From NCBI RefSeq assembly GCF_002872475.1, contig NZ_CP025682.1, forward strand, positions 868,001-932,000: a DNA stretch of 64,000 nucleotides, read 5' to 3'. Each line of letters begins with the position of its first letter. Position 1 is the first letter of the stretch. Of the stretch, positions 1 to 10,015 are shown piece after piece. The notes beneath the pieces are model-generated. The model had not been told where the DNA came from and ran no database searches. It worked only from the letters and a program-made list of their open reading frames with translations. The translations under genes were made by a program, and so were the position numbers. The stretch comes from Pseudazoarcus pumilus (GTDB lineage: Bacteria; Pseudomonadota; Gammaproteobacteria; Burkholderiales; Rhodocyclaceae).

Positions 1-860
1 CTGCGGATCAGCGCCTTGCTCGGCACGCAGCCGGTGTTCAGGCAATCTCCCCCCATGTGGTGGGCCTCGATCAGCGTGACCTTGGCCTTGACTGCGGCAG
101 CGATGTAGGCCGACACCAGTCCGCCGGCGCCTGCGCCGATCACGATCAGGTTGCGGTCGAAGCGCGCCGGGCGTTGCCACTGCGCATAGACGCGGCGCCG
201 TTTGACGAAGTCGACGATGCGCCGCGCGATGAGGGGAAACACACCGAGCAGTGCGAACGAGGCGAGCAGCGTGGGCGATACGATGTCTCCCAGCGATTCG
301 ATACGCCCGATCTGCGTGCCGGCATTCACATAGACGGCTGTGCCGACGAGCATGCCGACCTGGCTGACCCAGTAGAAGGTGCGCGTCTTCAGCGGGGTGA
401 GCCCCATCAGCAGGTTGATCAGGAAGAACGGGAAGACCGGCACCAGACGCAGCGTAAACAGGTAGAACGCGCCTTCGCGCTCGACCCCGCGATTGATCGC
501 CCCGAGCCGGTCGCCGAAGCGGTTCTGTACCCAGTCGCGCAGCAAAAAGCGCGAGGCGAGAAAGGCCAGCGTGGCGCCGATGCTCGACGCGAACGACACC
601 AGTATCGTGCCGGTGACCAGCCCGAACAGCGTGCCGGCGGCAATCGTCATGATGGCCGCCCCCGGCAGCGACAGCGCCGCCATCACGACGTAGGCCGCGA
701 AGTAGGCACCGAGCACCGACATCGGATGCGCCTCGTAGAGCGCGACGAACTCGGCCTGACCCTGCTTGAGCGCGTCCAGCGTGAAGTGCCGGTCGAGATC
801 GAGCGCGAAGAAGGCGACGACGACCGCGAGGATGACGCCGACGAGGAAGAGTTTTTTCAT
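1..860 (-). CDS. TVP38/TMEM64 membrane domain fused to FAD-dependent pyridine nucleotide-disulfide oxidoreductase (3' end outside window)
   Basis: The visible 286 residues start with an N-terminal membrane anchor (MKKLFLVGVILAVVVAFFAL), followed by a SNARE-associated/TVP38 (DedA-like) membrane domain to about residue 225. A Rossmann FAD-binding stretch then begins (VIGAGAGGLVSAY), with the redox-active disulfide motif CLNTGCVPSK near residues 271-280. This order is the known fusion of a TVP38 domain with a mercuric-reductase/lipoamide-dehydrogenase-like flavoprotein. The C-terminal NADH and dimerisation domains lie beyond the left edge. It follows arsS on the same strand after 10 bases, so the two are probably co-transcribed. 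Fusions of this kind often accompany arsS, but the substrate is unknown. The electron acceptor cannot be told from the visible part. Confidence 0.85.
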   Translation of the reverse strand, partial: MKKLFLVGVILAVVVAFFALDLDRHFTLDALKQGQAEFVALYEAHPMSVLGAYFAAYVVMAALSLPGAAIMTIAAGTLFGLVTGTILVSFASSIGATLAFLASRFLLRDWVQNRFGDRLGAINRGVEREGAFYLFTLRLVPVFPFFLINLLMGLTPLKTRTFYWVSQVGMLVGTAVYVNAGTQIGRIESLGDIVSPTLLASFALLGVFPLIARRIVDFVKRRRVYAQWQRPARFDRNLIVIGAGAGGLVSAYIAAAVKAKVTLIEAHHMGGDCLNTGCVPSKALIR

Positions 861-870
861 CGTAGTGCCC

Positions 871-1821
871 TCACAGGGCGCCGCCGCAACTCGAACCCTG
901 GCCCGCCGTGCAGCCGTAGCAATGGTCGGCCACCCGGATGGGCTGGCCTTGCAGGTCAGCGTGCAGCAGGTCGCGAAGATGCGGTCTGCCCGTTCCGGGC
1001 AGGGCGAGTCCCAGTTGCTGGTTGAAGTCGCAGTCGTAGAGGAAGCCCTGCCAGTCCACGCTGACCTGATCGCGGCACATCACGCCGTCGAGATTGGCGG
1101 CCGAATAGCTGTCCTTGAGCAGGCGCATGTAGTCGTTGAACTGCCCCTTGGAGATCAGCATGCTGCCGAAGCGCTGGATGGGCATGTTGGCGATCGCGTA
1201 GAGCGCGTCGAACTCGATGCCGAAGTGTTCGAACAGTTCGCGCTTGTAGTCGGCCTGCAACTTCACCTGGTCCGGCGGCAGGCTCGCCCCCTGGGGGTTG
1301 TAGACGAGGTTGAGCACACGCTCGCCGTCGCGCCCGTAGCCGAGCGCGTTGAGCCGCTGCAGGCCGGCGATGCTGCGCTCGAACACGCCGTCGCCGCGCT
1401 GCTTGTCGACATTTTCTGCGGAGTAGCAGGGCAGCGAGGCGGTGACCTCGACCTGGTGTTCGGCCAGGAAATCCGCGAGGTCTTCATGGCCGGGTTCGGA
1501 CAGGATCGTGAGGTTGCAGCGGTCGATCACGCGCACGCCCAGGCGTCGCGCGGCGACGACGAGATCGCGAAAGCCCTCGTTCAGTTCCGGCGCGCCACCG
1601 GTGAGATCGAGCGTGGTGAGCCGTCGCGCCGTCAGCACGCGCGGAATCAGCGCCAGCGTCTCGTCGTCCATCATCTCGGTACGCTTGGGGCCGGCGTTGA
1701 CGTGGCAATGCACACAGGTCTGGTTGCACTTGTAGCCGAGATTGACCTGCAGCGTGGTGAGCGTGCGGCGCCGGATGGCCGGGAATTCGGTGGCCTGGAG
1801 CAGGGGAAGGGTGGCGTGCAT
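871..1821 (-). CDS. arsS: arsenosugar biosynthesis radical SAM protein ArsS-like
   Basis: A 316-residue radical SAM protein of the ArsS/DUF3641 type. The [4Fe-4S]-binding CNQTCVHC motif lies near residues 36-43 in the usual context after LGYKCNQTC. The Cys-rich C-terminus (HCYGCTAGQGSSCGGAL) is the family hallmark and may bind auxiliary clusters. ArsS transfers a 5'-deoxyadenosyl group to a methylated arsenical in the arsenosugar route. I chose the ATG at 1821 because GGAG lies six bases upstream; an in-frame ATG at 1872 would add 17 unlikely residues. No arsM methyltransferase is visible, though it could lie left of the window. A broader role as a Cys-rich radical SAM protein cannot be excluded. 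Confidence 0.85.
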   Translation of the reverse strand: MHATLPLLQATEFPAIRRRTLTTLQVNLGYKCNQTCVHCHVNAGPKRTEMMDDETLALIPRVLTARRLTTLDLTGGAPELNEGFRDLVVAARRLGVRVIDRCNLTILSEPGHEDLADFLAEHQVEVTASLPCYSAENVDKQRGDGVFERSIAGLQRLNALGYGRDGERVLNLVYNPQGASLPPDQVKLQADYKRELFEHFGIEFDALYAIANMPIQRFGSMLISKGQFNDYMRLLKDSYSAANLDGVMCRDQVSVDWQGFLYDCDFNQQLGLALPGTGRPHLRDLLHADLQGQPIRVADHCYGCTAGQGSSCGGAL

Positions 1822-1873
1822 GCGGGACTCCGTGTGTCGTCGGTTGCGGCTTGGTCGGGCCGGCGTGTGCAAT

Positions 1874-1923
1874 CCTTACACATCGCGCAGGCAATGGTGG
1901 GTGCGCAGTGAGAGTGTGTAAGG
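1874..1923. promoter_or_regulatory. inverted repeat between arsS and the DUF3047 operon
   Basis: CCTTACACA (1874-1882) is repeated as its exact reverse complement TGTGTAAGG (1915-1923), in the 150-base gap between two divergent transcription units. The left arm also sits inside a smaller dyad, TGTG-n9-CACA. The arms are spaced like two operator half-sites or two adjacent sites on the DNA. No regulator gene is adjacent. The role is inferred from position and symmetry only. Confidence 0.4.
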
Positions 1924-1971
1924 GCCGCGACGTTCGGCCGACCAACGCATGTTCCGTCATGGAGTCGCGCG

Positions 1972-2691
1972 ATGTCCGCAGTTTGTTCCAGGGTCGTACC
2001 CATGTTGATGCTCGTTCTGGCGAGTGTGTCAGTGTTCGCCAACGGCATCACGCCGTTCTCGTCGGCACGGCCCGGTGTAGAGCCGCCGGCGCCATGGGTG
2101 CATCAGACCCCTCCCAAGGTCGAGCGCGCCAACGATTTCGCGCTGGTCGCGGACGATGGCGCGACCGTGCTGCGCATCGAGTCGAATGCGGCCGCCTCGA
2201 CGTGGCTGCATGGCTTCGAGACGCCGGTCGCGGCCGGACGGCTGGCGTGGCGCTGGAAGGTGTCGAACCCGGTGGTCGGGTCGGACTTCACGCGCAAGGA
2301 CGGCGACGACTACGCCGCGCGCGTGTACGTGTTGTTCGACTATCCGGTGGACAAGCTCGGCTTCGGCGACCGGCTCAAGATCTCGCTGGCGCGCACCTTC
2401 CACGACGTCGAGCTGCCGGCGGCGGCGATCGCCTATGTGTGGGGCACGGCGCAGCAACCGGGAGAGGCTGGCCCCAACCCCTACACCGACCGCGTGCGCA
2501 TGCTCGTCATCGACAGCGGTGAGGCGGGCGCGGGGCAATGGCACAGCATCGAGCGCGATCTGGCGGCGGATTTCGAGCGCCTGTTCGGCGAACCGGCGCC
2601 GCCGGTGGCCGGCATCGCGGTCGGCGCCGATACAGACAACACCGGCGAGCGGGTCACGACCTGGTTCGGTGACCTGCGGCTCGTGCCGTGA
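1972..2691 (+). CDS. secreted DUF3047 family protein
   Basis: A 239-residue protein with an N-terminal hydrophobic signal-like segment (VVPMLMLVLASVSVFANG), so probably exported. The remainder matches the DUF3047 pattern I recognise: LAWRWKVSNPV, KDGDDYAARVYVLFDYP, YVWG, YTDRVRMLVIDSGE and a C-terminal DTDNTGE...WFGDLRLVP. The function of this family is not established; its fold is probably a beta-sandwich of the carbohydrate-binding kind. The ATG at 1972 has GGAG seven bases upstream. It heads a co-directional set with a sodium symporter (29-base gap) and a phosphoesterase-like gene, divergent from arsS. Confidence 0.8.
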   Translation: MSAVCSRVVPMLMLVLASVSVFANGITPFSSARPGVEPPAPWVHQTPPKVERANDFALVADDGATVLRIESNAAASTWLHGFETPVAAGRLAWRWKVSNPVVGSDFTRKDGDDYAARVYVLFDYPVDKLGFGDRLKISLARTFHDVELPAAAIAYVWGTAQQPGEAGPNPYTDRVRMLVIDSGEAGAGQWHSIERDLAADFERLFGEPAPPVAGIAVGADTDNTGERVTTWFGDLRLVP

Positions 2692-2720
2692 CTGCAGCCT
2701 GAAGACGAGGAGAGACGTAC

Positions 2721-4103
2721 ATGGCAGGAGTGGATATTGCGGTGCTGAGCGCGGGTCTGCTGGCCCTGGCCCTGGTCAGCGTGCTCATCGCGCCGCGGGC
2801 GACGGCCGCCGACGGATTCTTCCGTGGCGCCGGACCGACGGGCGCGGCGCCGGATGTGTGGACGCTGACGCTCTCCCAGGTCACGACCTGGATCTTCGCG
2901 CGCTCGCTGATGAATGCGGCGATTCTCGGCTACTTCTTCGGCATCGCCGGGGTGCTGGCCTACGCCGCCTACTACGGCTCCTTCCTGACCGGCTGGCTGA
3001 TCGTCGACCGCCTGCGATTCCGTCATGGCGTGGGCAACATGCAATCCTTCCTGCAGGCGCGCTACGGGAGGCTGGGCAACGCCTGCTTCAATTTTCTGCT
3101 CGCGATGCGCCTGCTCACCGAAGTCTTCGCCAACCTGCTGGTGGTCGGCATCGTGTTCGGTGTGGCCGGCACTTCGGCCTACACCTGGTCCATCCTCGCC
3201 GTGGCCGGCGTGACGCTGGCCTATTCGATGAACGGCGGCCTGCGCGCCTCGCTGCGCACCGACGTGCTGCAGATGGTCATCCTCGCCGTGCTGCTGGTGG
3301 TGCTGTTCGCGATGATGCTGGTGCATCCGGCCTTCGACGGCGCGGCCGCACTGGCCAGCAGCCCGGACTTCACCTCGCCCGGCTGGGTATTGCTGGTGGT
3401 GGCCCTGCTGCAGGTGCTGAGCTACCCGATGCACGACCCGGTGATGATGGACCGCGGCTTCATCGCCGACCGCGACACCACCCGGCGCAGCTTTCTGCAC
3501 GCCTTCTGGATTTCCGTGCTGTGCATTCTCGCCTTCGGTGCGCTGGGGGTATTCGCCGGGCTCGAGCGTGCCGGCGACGAGGTGCTGCTGGTCACACTCG
3601 CGCGCCTGATGGGTGACACCGCGATGCTGGTGCTGGCCGCCGCGCTGGTGATCTCGGCCGCCTCGACGATGGATTCGACCTTCTCCAGCGCGGCCAAGCT
3701 GGCGGTCGTCGACATGGGCCTGGGCGGCGGACGCACCAAGGCCGGCCGCGTGGCCATGCTGTTGTTCGCGCTCGGCGGGCTGGCGCTGGTGTTTCTCGGC
3801 AGCGACGACCTGTTCGCGGCGGTGGCGGTCAGCGGCACCGCCTCGCTGTTCCTCACGCCGGTCATCGTGTATTCCATCCTGCTCGACCGCGACGTGAGGC
3901 CCTGGGCCTTCCTGCTGACCTTCGCCGCCGCGGTCGGTGGCGCGGCTTTGTATTTCCTGGAGAACTCCAAGCGCATCACGTGGATCGGCGATCTCACCGG
4001 TGTGACGCACAGCTATTCCAAGCTGCTGGTGGTGACGGTGGTGATTCTCGCCATCGGCTTCATCGCCTTCGCGCTGGCCAGCCGTCGGCGGGTGGCCCAG
4101 TGA
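2721..4103 (+). CDS. sodium:solute symporter family protein
   Basis: A 460-residue polytopic inner-membrane protein with roughly a dozen hydrophobic segments and the layout of the sodium:solute symporter (SSS) family. Examples are GYFFGIAGVLAYAAYYGSFL early, the NMQSFLQARYG loop, and an ISAASTMDSTFSSAAKLAVV stretch resembling the conserved sodium-site helix with small and hydroxyl residues. AGGAG precedes the ATG. The substrate cannot be told from sequence. The stop codon overlaps the GTG start of the next gene (GTGA), implying translational coupling to the phosphoesterase-like protein. Linkage to arsS across the divergent gap makes an organic metabolite or arsenical conceivable, but that is speculation. 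Confidence 0.8.
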   Translation: MAGVDIAVLSAGLLALALVSVLIAPRATAADGFFRGAGPTGAAPDVWTLTLSQVTTWIFARSLMNAAILGYFFGIAGVLAYAAYYGSFLTGWLIVDRLRFRHGVGNMQSFLQARYGRLGNACFNFLLAMRLLTEVFANLLVVGIVFGVAGTSAYTWSILAVAGVTLAYSMNGGLRASLRTDVLQMVILAVLLVVLFAMMLVHPAFDGAAALASSPDFTSPGWVLLVVALLQVLSYPMHDPVMMDRGFIADRDTTRRSFLHAFWISVLCILAFGALGVFAGLERAGDEVLLVTLARLMGDTAMLVLAAALVISAASTMDSTFSSAAKLAVVDMGLGGGRTKAGRVAMLLFALGGLALVFLGSDDLFAAVAVSGTASLFLTPVIVYSILLDRDVRPWAFLLTFAAAVGGAALYFLENSKRITWIGDLTGVTHSYSKLLVVTVVILAIGFIAFALASRRRVAQ

Positions 4104-4990
4104 GCGAAGCGGGGCGGGTCTGCCCGCTGCGCTACCGCTACGGGGCCGAGGCGCTGGCCGCCGCACCCGAGCACGCGGCCGAGACGCTGTACGTGGTCGG
4201 CGGCCTGTACGGCAACCCCTTCGCGCTCGATGCCGTCGAGGCGCTGGCGGCGATGGAGCCGGGGCCGGTGCGCATCGTATTCAACGGTGACTTCAACTGG
4301 TTCGACGTCGATGATGCGGGCTTTGCCGCGATCAACCGGCGGGTGCTCTCGCATACGGCCATCCTCGGCAACGTCGAGGCCGAACTGGGCGCGGCGGGCA
4401 ATGAGGCCGGCTGCGGCTGCGCCTATCCGGATTCGGTCGCCACGGATACGGTCGAACGCTCCAACCGCATCCACGCGCGCCTCAAGGCCACTGCCGCTCG
4501 CCATCCGGACCTCCTCGCCGCGTTGGACCGGCTGCCGATGTTCATGCGCTGGCGCATCGGGGCGCTGACGGTGGGCGTCGTGCATGGCGATGCCGACTCG
4601 CTCGCCGGCTGGCGTTTCGACCCGGTTGAACTGGACGACCCGGCCAGCCGCGACTGGATCGAGGCCTGCTTCGCCCGCGCCCGCGTCGAGGTGTTCGCCA
4701 GCAGCCACACCTGTACGGCCGGGCTGCGCGTGTTCGGCGATGGCATTGTCGTCAACAACGGCGCGGCCGGCATGGGCAACGCGCCGGGCGATGCGCGCGG
4801 GCGCGTCACGCGCATTTCGACGCGCGCGAGCCCGCATGCGACGCTGACCGGCGTGGTGCGCGAGGGCGTGTACATCGATGCCTTGCCGCTGGCCTTCGAC
4901 GCGGCAGCCTGGCAGCGTGTCTTTCTGGCCAACTGGCCGGGGCACTCGGATGCGCACGTCTCGTACTGGTCGCGTGTCGCGGGTGCGTGA
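4100..4990 (+). CDS. metallophosphoesterase-like protein with altered metal motifs
   Basis: A 296-residue protein starting at a GTG that overlaps the symporter stop by four bases. The motif order is that of calcineurin-like phosphoesterases, but several ligands differ. GGLYGN (residues 34-39) stands where GDxHGN is expected, NGDFNWFD stands for GDxxDR, GNVEAEL for GNHE, VVHGDAD keeps a histidine, and SSHTC replaces GHTH. It may therefore bind a different metal set or act on an unusual phosphoester. There is no signal peptide, so it is probably cytoplasmic. Coupling to a transporter suggests it processes the imported or exported compound. A catalytically weak or non-phosphatase role is possible. 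Confidence 0.6.
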   Translation: MSEAGRVCPLRYRYGAEALAAAPEHAAETLYVVGGLYGNPFALDAVEALAAMEPGPVRIVFNGDFNWFDVDDAGFAAINRRVLSHTAILGNVEAELGAAGNEAGCGCAYPDSVATDTVERSNRIHARLKATAARHPDLLAALDRLPMFMRWRIGALTVGVVHGDADSLAGWRFDPVELDDPASRDWIEACFARARVEVFASSHTCTAGLRVFGDGIVVNNGAAGMGNAPGDARGRVTRISTRASPHATLTGVVREGVYIDALPLAFDAAAWQRVFLANWPGHSDAHVSYWSRVAGA

Positions 4991-5022
4991 AGCTACGGAC
5001 TGTCGGTTGTCGCGACCTTTTC

Positions 5023-5028
5023 TATACT
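5023..5028 (+). promoter_or_regulatory. candidate -10 box for the VOC protein gene
   Basis: TATACT stands 30 bases before the ATG of the VOC gene, in an otherwise GC-rich gap. No good -35 box is visible at the expected distance, so the call rests on the -10 alone. Confidence 0.4.
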
Positions 5029-5058
5029 GCGGGACATTGACACTCCAGGAGATTTCCG

Positions 5059-5478
5059 ATGAGCCTCGCCCCGTTTCACCTCGCCTTTCCGGTCACCGAT
5101 CTGGCCGCTGCGCGTACCTTCTACGGCGACGTGCTGGGCTGTCCGGAGGGGCGCAGCAGCGACGAGTGGATCGACTTCGATTTCTACGGTCACCAGATCG
5201 TCGCTCACCTCTCGCCGGAGCGCGAAGAAGCCCACCACAACCCGGTCGACGGCCACCACGTGCCGGTGCCGCACTTCGGCATCGTGCTCGACTGGGAGGA
5301 TTTCGAGGCGCTGTCCGAGCGCGTGCGCCAGGCCGGAGTGAAGTTCGAGATCGAGCCCTATCTGCGCTTCGCTGGCAAACCCGGTGAGCAAAAGACCATG
5401 TTCTTCAAGGACCCGAGCGGCAACGCGCTCGAATTCAAGGCCTTTCGCAACCGCGAGACGCAGCTGTTCGCGAAATAG
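5059..5478 (+). CDS. VOC family protein (glyoxalase/dioxygenase fold)
   Basis: A 139-residue single-domain protein with vicinal-oxygen-chelate features: [21 protein letters not shown] at the N-terminus, a central HFGIVLDW and a C-terminal [15 protein letters not shown]. Probable metal ligands are the histidine of FHLAF, the histidine of PHFGI and the glutamate of LEFK. VOC enzymes include dioxygenases, lyases and resistance proteins, and the reaction cannot be assigned here. AGGAGA precedes the ATG and a TATACT box lies further upstream, so it is probably monocistronic. It converges on the anti-sigma gene, leaving two bases between stops. Confidence 0.85.
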   Translation: MSLAPFHLAFPVTDLAAARTFYGDVLGCPEGRSSDEWIDFDFYGHQIVAHLSPEREEAHHNPVDGHHVPVPHFGIVLDWEDFEALSERVRQAGVKFEIEPYLRFAGKPGEQKTMFFKDPSGNALEFKAFRNRETQLFAK

Positions 5479-5480
5479 CC

Positions 5481-5663
5481 CTACTCGGTATCGCCTTCAC
5501 GCACGGCGCGGGCCGCGCGGCGGATGAAGTCGATCTGCTTGCCGTAGCGGCGGCAGCCGCGGCAGACCAGAGTGTGCATGCGCAGTTCCATGCGCTCGCG
5601 GGCAGTCAGTTCGCGCTCATTGCTCTCGGACTGCAGGCGGGTGATGTCTCGGCAGGTCAGCAT
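5481..5663 (-). CDS. zinc-finger anti-sigma factor (zf-HC2 type)
   Basis: A 60-residue protein with Cys4, His30, Cys34 and Cys37 in the C...HxxxCxxC arrangement of zinc-binding anti-sigma (ZAS/zf-HC2) domains. It has no membrane segment, so it would be a soluble, probably redox- or metal-responsive anti-sigma factor. Its start lies inside the 3' end of the sigma gene (7-base overlap), giving tightly coupled synthesis, as expected for a pair that binds one-to-one. The first Cys immediately follows the start, so the zinc site is almost the whole N-terminal half. Confidence 0.8.
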   Translation of the reverse strand: MLTCRDITRLQSESNERELTARERMELRMHTLVCRGCRRYGKQIDFIRRAARAVREGDTE

Positions 5664-6261
5664 GGCGGGGCGTCCTCGTCGAACCAGTTGTGCTCCAGAC
5701 AGCCGCGAAGCCGGGTGCGGGCGCGGTGCAGGATGACCCAGCAGTTGTTGGTGGAAATGCCCAGTTCGGTGCAGATCTCGGACGTATCCAGATCGAGCAG
5801 TTCACGCATCAGGAACACGCGCGAGAGGTTCTCCGGCAGACGATGCACGCAAGCGTCGAAGACGTCCCAGAACTGCTTCTGTTCGAGCGCGGACTCTGGC
5901 TCCGGCCATTCGGCGGGGCGGTCTTCTTCGGTCCAGTGGGCGTCGCTCCAGGGCGTCTTCTTGCCGAAGATCGCGTCCAGGTGGGCATCGTCCTCTTCGG
6001 CGTCGGCGACGAGGTCGCAGCGCGAGACTTCACGACTGCTCTTGCGGATGTGATCGACGATCTTGTGGCGCAGGATGGAGAACATCCATGTCTTGAGGGT
6101 GGAGCGTCCATCGAAGCCCGCAGCAGCCTGCATGGCGGCGAGCAGGGCCTCCTGCACCATGTCCTCGGCGGCGGCTGCGTCACGCAGGCTGATGCGCGCG
6201 AAACGCAGCATGGCCGCACGCAGCGCGACCAGATCGGGGCTGTCCCAGTCGATGGCCGCGC

Positions 6262-6265
<4 letters not shown>
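5657..6265 (-). CDS. ECF-type RNA polymerase sigma factor
   Basis: A 202-residue sigma-70 family protein. Region 2 spans about residues 14-80 ([13 protein letters not shown], then [20 protein letters not shown], the -10 recognition helix). An acidic linker of roughly 50 residues follows, and region 4 spans about residues 135-190 ([17 protein letters not shown], then [20 protein letters not shown]). The pairing with a 60-residue zf-HC2 protein resembles the small ECF group of about 200 residues with soluble zinc anti-sigma partners. The start codon overlaps the fumC stop (ATGA), so all three genes are probably translated from one message. The stimulus may be oxidative or metal stress, judged only from partner type and fumC linkage. 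Confidence 0.85.
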
Positions 6266-7662
<1,397 letters not shown>

Positions 7663-7707
7663 GGCAGCAGTGTAGTGCGTCCGGGCGCAGGACGGGAGGC
7701 CAAGGCC

Positions 7708-9921
7708 TCACGCCGGGTCGCCGGGCGCATCCTCGCGGCCGTCGAGAAGGCGCAGATTGGCCGGCGGTGCCTTGCCCTGCTTGTCCTCGCCGAAGTAGAG
7801 CGTCATGTGCGGGAACGGGATCTCGATGCCGGCCGCGTCGAAGTGGCGCTTGACCAGGCGATTGTAGGCGCGCCCCACGCCGAACTGCGTGCCGGCGACG
7901 GCCTTGATGCGCACGCGTACGTTGACCGAACTGTCGGCCAGGGCGGTCACGCCATGCACCTCGAGGTCGCCGAGGATGTTGGGGCTGTGCTCCGGGTCCT
8001 GGCGAAGTTCCTCGAAGGCCGCCTTGAGGTGTTCGATCACCACGTCCGTGTCCTCGCGGTAGGCCACGCCGTATTCGCCGACGTGATAGCCGAAGCCGCG
8101 CATGAAGTTGGACACCGTATCCACCGACGAGAACGGCAGCAGGTGATACACGCCGGAGAGGTCGCGCATGCCCAGCGAGCGGATGGTGAGCTTCTCGACC
8201 GTGCCGGTGGTGCCGCCGGCGGTGACCAGATCGCCCACGTTGATCGCCCCCTCGAGCTGGATGAACACGCCGGTGATGACGTCCTGCACGAGCTTCTGCG
8301 CGCCGAAGCCGATGGCCAGGCCGAGCACGCCGGCGCCGGCGATGAGCGGCGCGATGTTCACGCCGATCTCGGCCAGCACCACCATGGTCGTGAGCACGAT
8401 CAGCGTGATTGCCACCGCGTTGCGGAAGATCGTCAGCAGGGTTCGCACGCGCGGGGTGGCCTCTGCGCCGTTCGCGTCCGGGTTGAGCCGGTACTCGATC
8501 CAGCTTGCCGCGAGCAGCCACGCGGCCAGCGCCAGCGTGATGATGATGGCCACCGTCACGATCTTGCCGAGGGTCGTCATGCCGGCGTCCGATGCCGCCC
8601 AGACGCCCAGGTCGAAGCTCGTCCAGGCGTCGAGGATGAAGGCCAGCACGATGGCGAGGATGGCGAAGCGCGTGAGCTTGAGCGCGCCGGGCACGTAGGC
8701 GTTGAGCCGGTCTTCGAGCAGCGGGAAGCGCGCGCGCGTCTCTTCGGGCAGGCGGATGCGGCGCAGGATGATCGCGGTGAGCAGGGCCGAGATCACGATG
8801 CCGGCGAGAATCGCGATGACGGTGCGCATCGTCGCCGAGAGCATGAAGCCCAGCGCTTCTTCGCGATAGAACACGGCGATGATGATCAGTGCGGCCAAGT
8901 AGGTGACGGCGAACACATGCCAGACGCGCCCGCCCATGCTCAGGGCGACGCGGGCGAAGCCGCTGTGCATGCGGCTCGCGAGGCGGTCGAGTGCGGCGCG
9001 TACGCGTGCGCGGTTCTGCATGACGATGACCGTGGCCTTGAGCCAGGCCAGCACCATGACGAGGATGGCGAGGATGCGGCCGACCTCGGGTGCGATGAAG
9101 GCGGCGGCCGCCGGCACCACGAGCATCAGGCCATAGCCCAGGAACCAGGTCATGCGCGAGGCCCAGGCGCTCCAGTAGGCGGCTTCCTCGCTGTCGGCGG
9201 GCACCAGGCGCAGGTTCGCGTGGCGATTGGACAGCAGCGTGCCGATCAACACGCGCACGCCCTCGACGATCAGGAAGGCATTCAGGAAGAGCGATTCCTG
9301 ACGGCGCATGCCGCCGTCGTCGCCGAGCACGAACAGCGCGATCGCGTAGCCTGCCAGCCAGGCCAGCACGACGGTAGCCAGATGCACGCCGATGGCCGCG
9401 ACGATCGCGCCGCCGCGACGCATCAGTGCGAAGGCCGGATCATCGGCGTGCGCCCGGCGGTCCAGCCGCGCGTACAGCCCCTGTGCGATGCGGCCGAGCA
9501 GCCAGAACACCACCAGCACGCTGGCCGCGAATGCCGCGAAGATCGCCAGTTGGGTCATGAAGCGCATGGCGCCGTCGCCGGCCAGGCGCGTGCGCGCGTC
9601 GTTGAGCGCGAGCAACGCGGCGTTGGCGTCGGCCACGGTGCGTTCGGCGATCGACTGCGTGAGCCCGGCGATGCGTTGCGGCAGGCTCGGGCCGTCCGCC
9701 TGCGCGGCCTCGGCCACGGCGGGAGATTCGTCGGCCGTGCGGCGCAACTGTTCGATCAGCGCCTGGCGCGTGCTCTCGTTCTCGAGCAGTTCGGCCAGTT
9801 GTTCATTGGGTGTGGCGCTCGGCTGTTCGTCGGACTGTGCAATGGCCGCGGCGGGAAGGATCAGTAAGGCGAGAAGGCAGAGCGCGCGCAGCGTGCGCAC
9901 GATGGCGGAGGGGGTGTTCAA
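7708..9921 (-). CDS. large MscS-family mechanosensitive channel (YbiO-like)
   Basis: A 737-residue membrane protein with a signal-like N-terminus (LCLLALLILPAAAIAQ), a periplasmic stretch to about residue 130, about ten membrane segments, and a C-terminal MscS core. The pore-lining segment and beta domain are clear: GAGVLGLAIGFGAQKLVQDV, EGAINVGDLVTAGGTTGTV, then FPHMTLYFGE at the end. Length and layout resemble E. coli YbiO (741 residues), a moderate-conductance channel. The role would be release of solutes on osmotic downshift. It stands alone on the minus strand with its own promoter-like TAAAAT upstream. Confidence 0.85.
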   Translation of the reverse strand: MNTPSAIVRTLRALCLLALLILPAAAIAQSDEQPSATPNEQLAELLENESTRQALIEQLRRTADESPAVAEAAQADGPSLPQRIAGLTQSIAERTVADANAALLALNDARTRLAGDGAMRFMTQLAIFAAFAASVLVVFWLLGRIAQGLYARLDRRAHADDPAFALMRRGGAIVAAIGVHLATVVLAWLAGYAIALFVLGDDGGMRRQESLFLNAFLIVEGVRVLIGTLLSNRHANLRLVPADSEEAAYWSAWASRMTWFLGYGLMLVVPAAAAFIAPEVGRILAILVMVLAWLKATVIVMQNRARVRAALDRLASRMHSGFARVALSMGGRVWHVFAVTYLAALIIIAVFYREEALGFMLSATMRTVIAILAGIVISALLTAIILRRIRLPEETRARFPLLEDRLNAYVPGALKLTRFAILAIVLAFILDAWTSFDLGVWAASDAGMTTLGKIVTVAIIITLALAAWLLAASWIEYRLNPDANGAEATPRVRTLLTIFRNAVAITLIVLTTMVVLAEIGVNIAPLIAGAGVLGLAIGFGAQKLVQDVITGVFIQLEGAINVGDLVTAGGTTGTVEKLTIRSLGMRDLSGVYHLLPFSSVDTVSNFMRGFGYHVGEYGVAYREDTDVVIEHLKAAFEELRQDPEHSPNILGDLEVHGVTALADSSVNVRVRIKAVAGTQFGVGRAYNRLVKRHFDAAGIEIPFPHMTLYFGEDKQGKAPPANLRLLDGREDAPGDPA

Positions 9922-9981
9922 CGGGCACTCCTTTGGGGAAGTTCCGGCAATGGCGGCCCGCTGCGGGGCCGGCGAGGGCGG

Positions 9982-9987
9982 ATTTTA
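9982..9987 (-). promoter_or_regulatory. candidate -10 box for the mscS-type gene
   Basis: Read on the minus strand this is TAAAAT, an isolated AT island in GC-rich DNA about 60 bases before the channel start codon. No clear -35 box is visible. Confidence 0.3.
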
Positions 9988-10015
9988 ACATGGCGGCCCG
10001 GGGGCTCTCCGGCGC

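Noticed and set aside
2481-4166. A 561-codon minus-strand open frame opposite the symporter gene
   Set aside because: Composition is biased (His, Gln, Arg) and it mirrors the codon bias of the real gene on the other strand.
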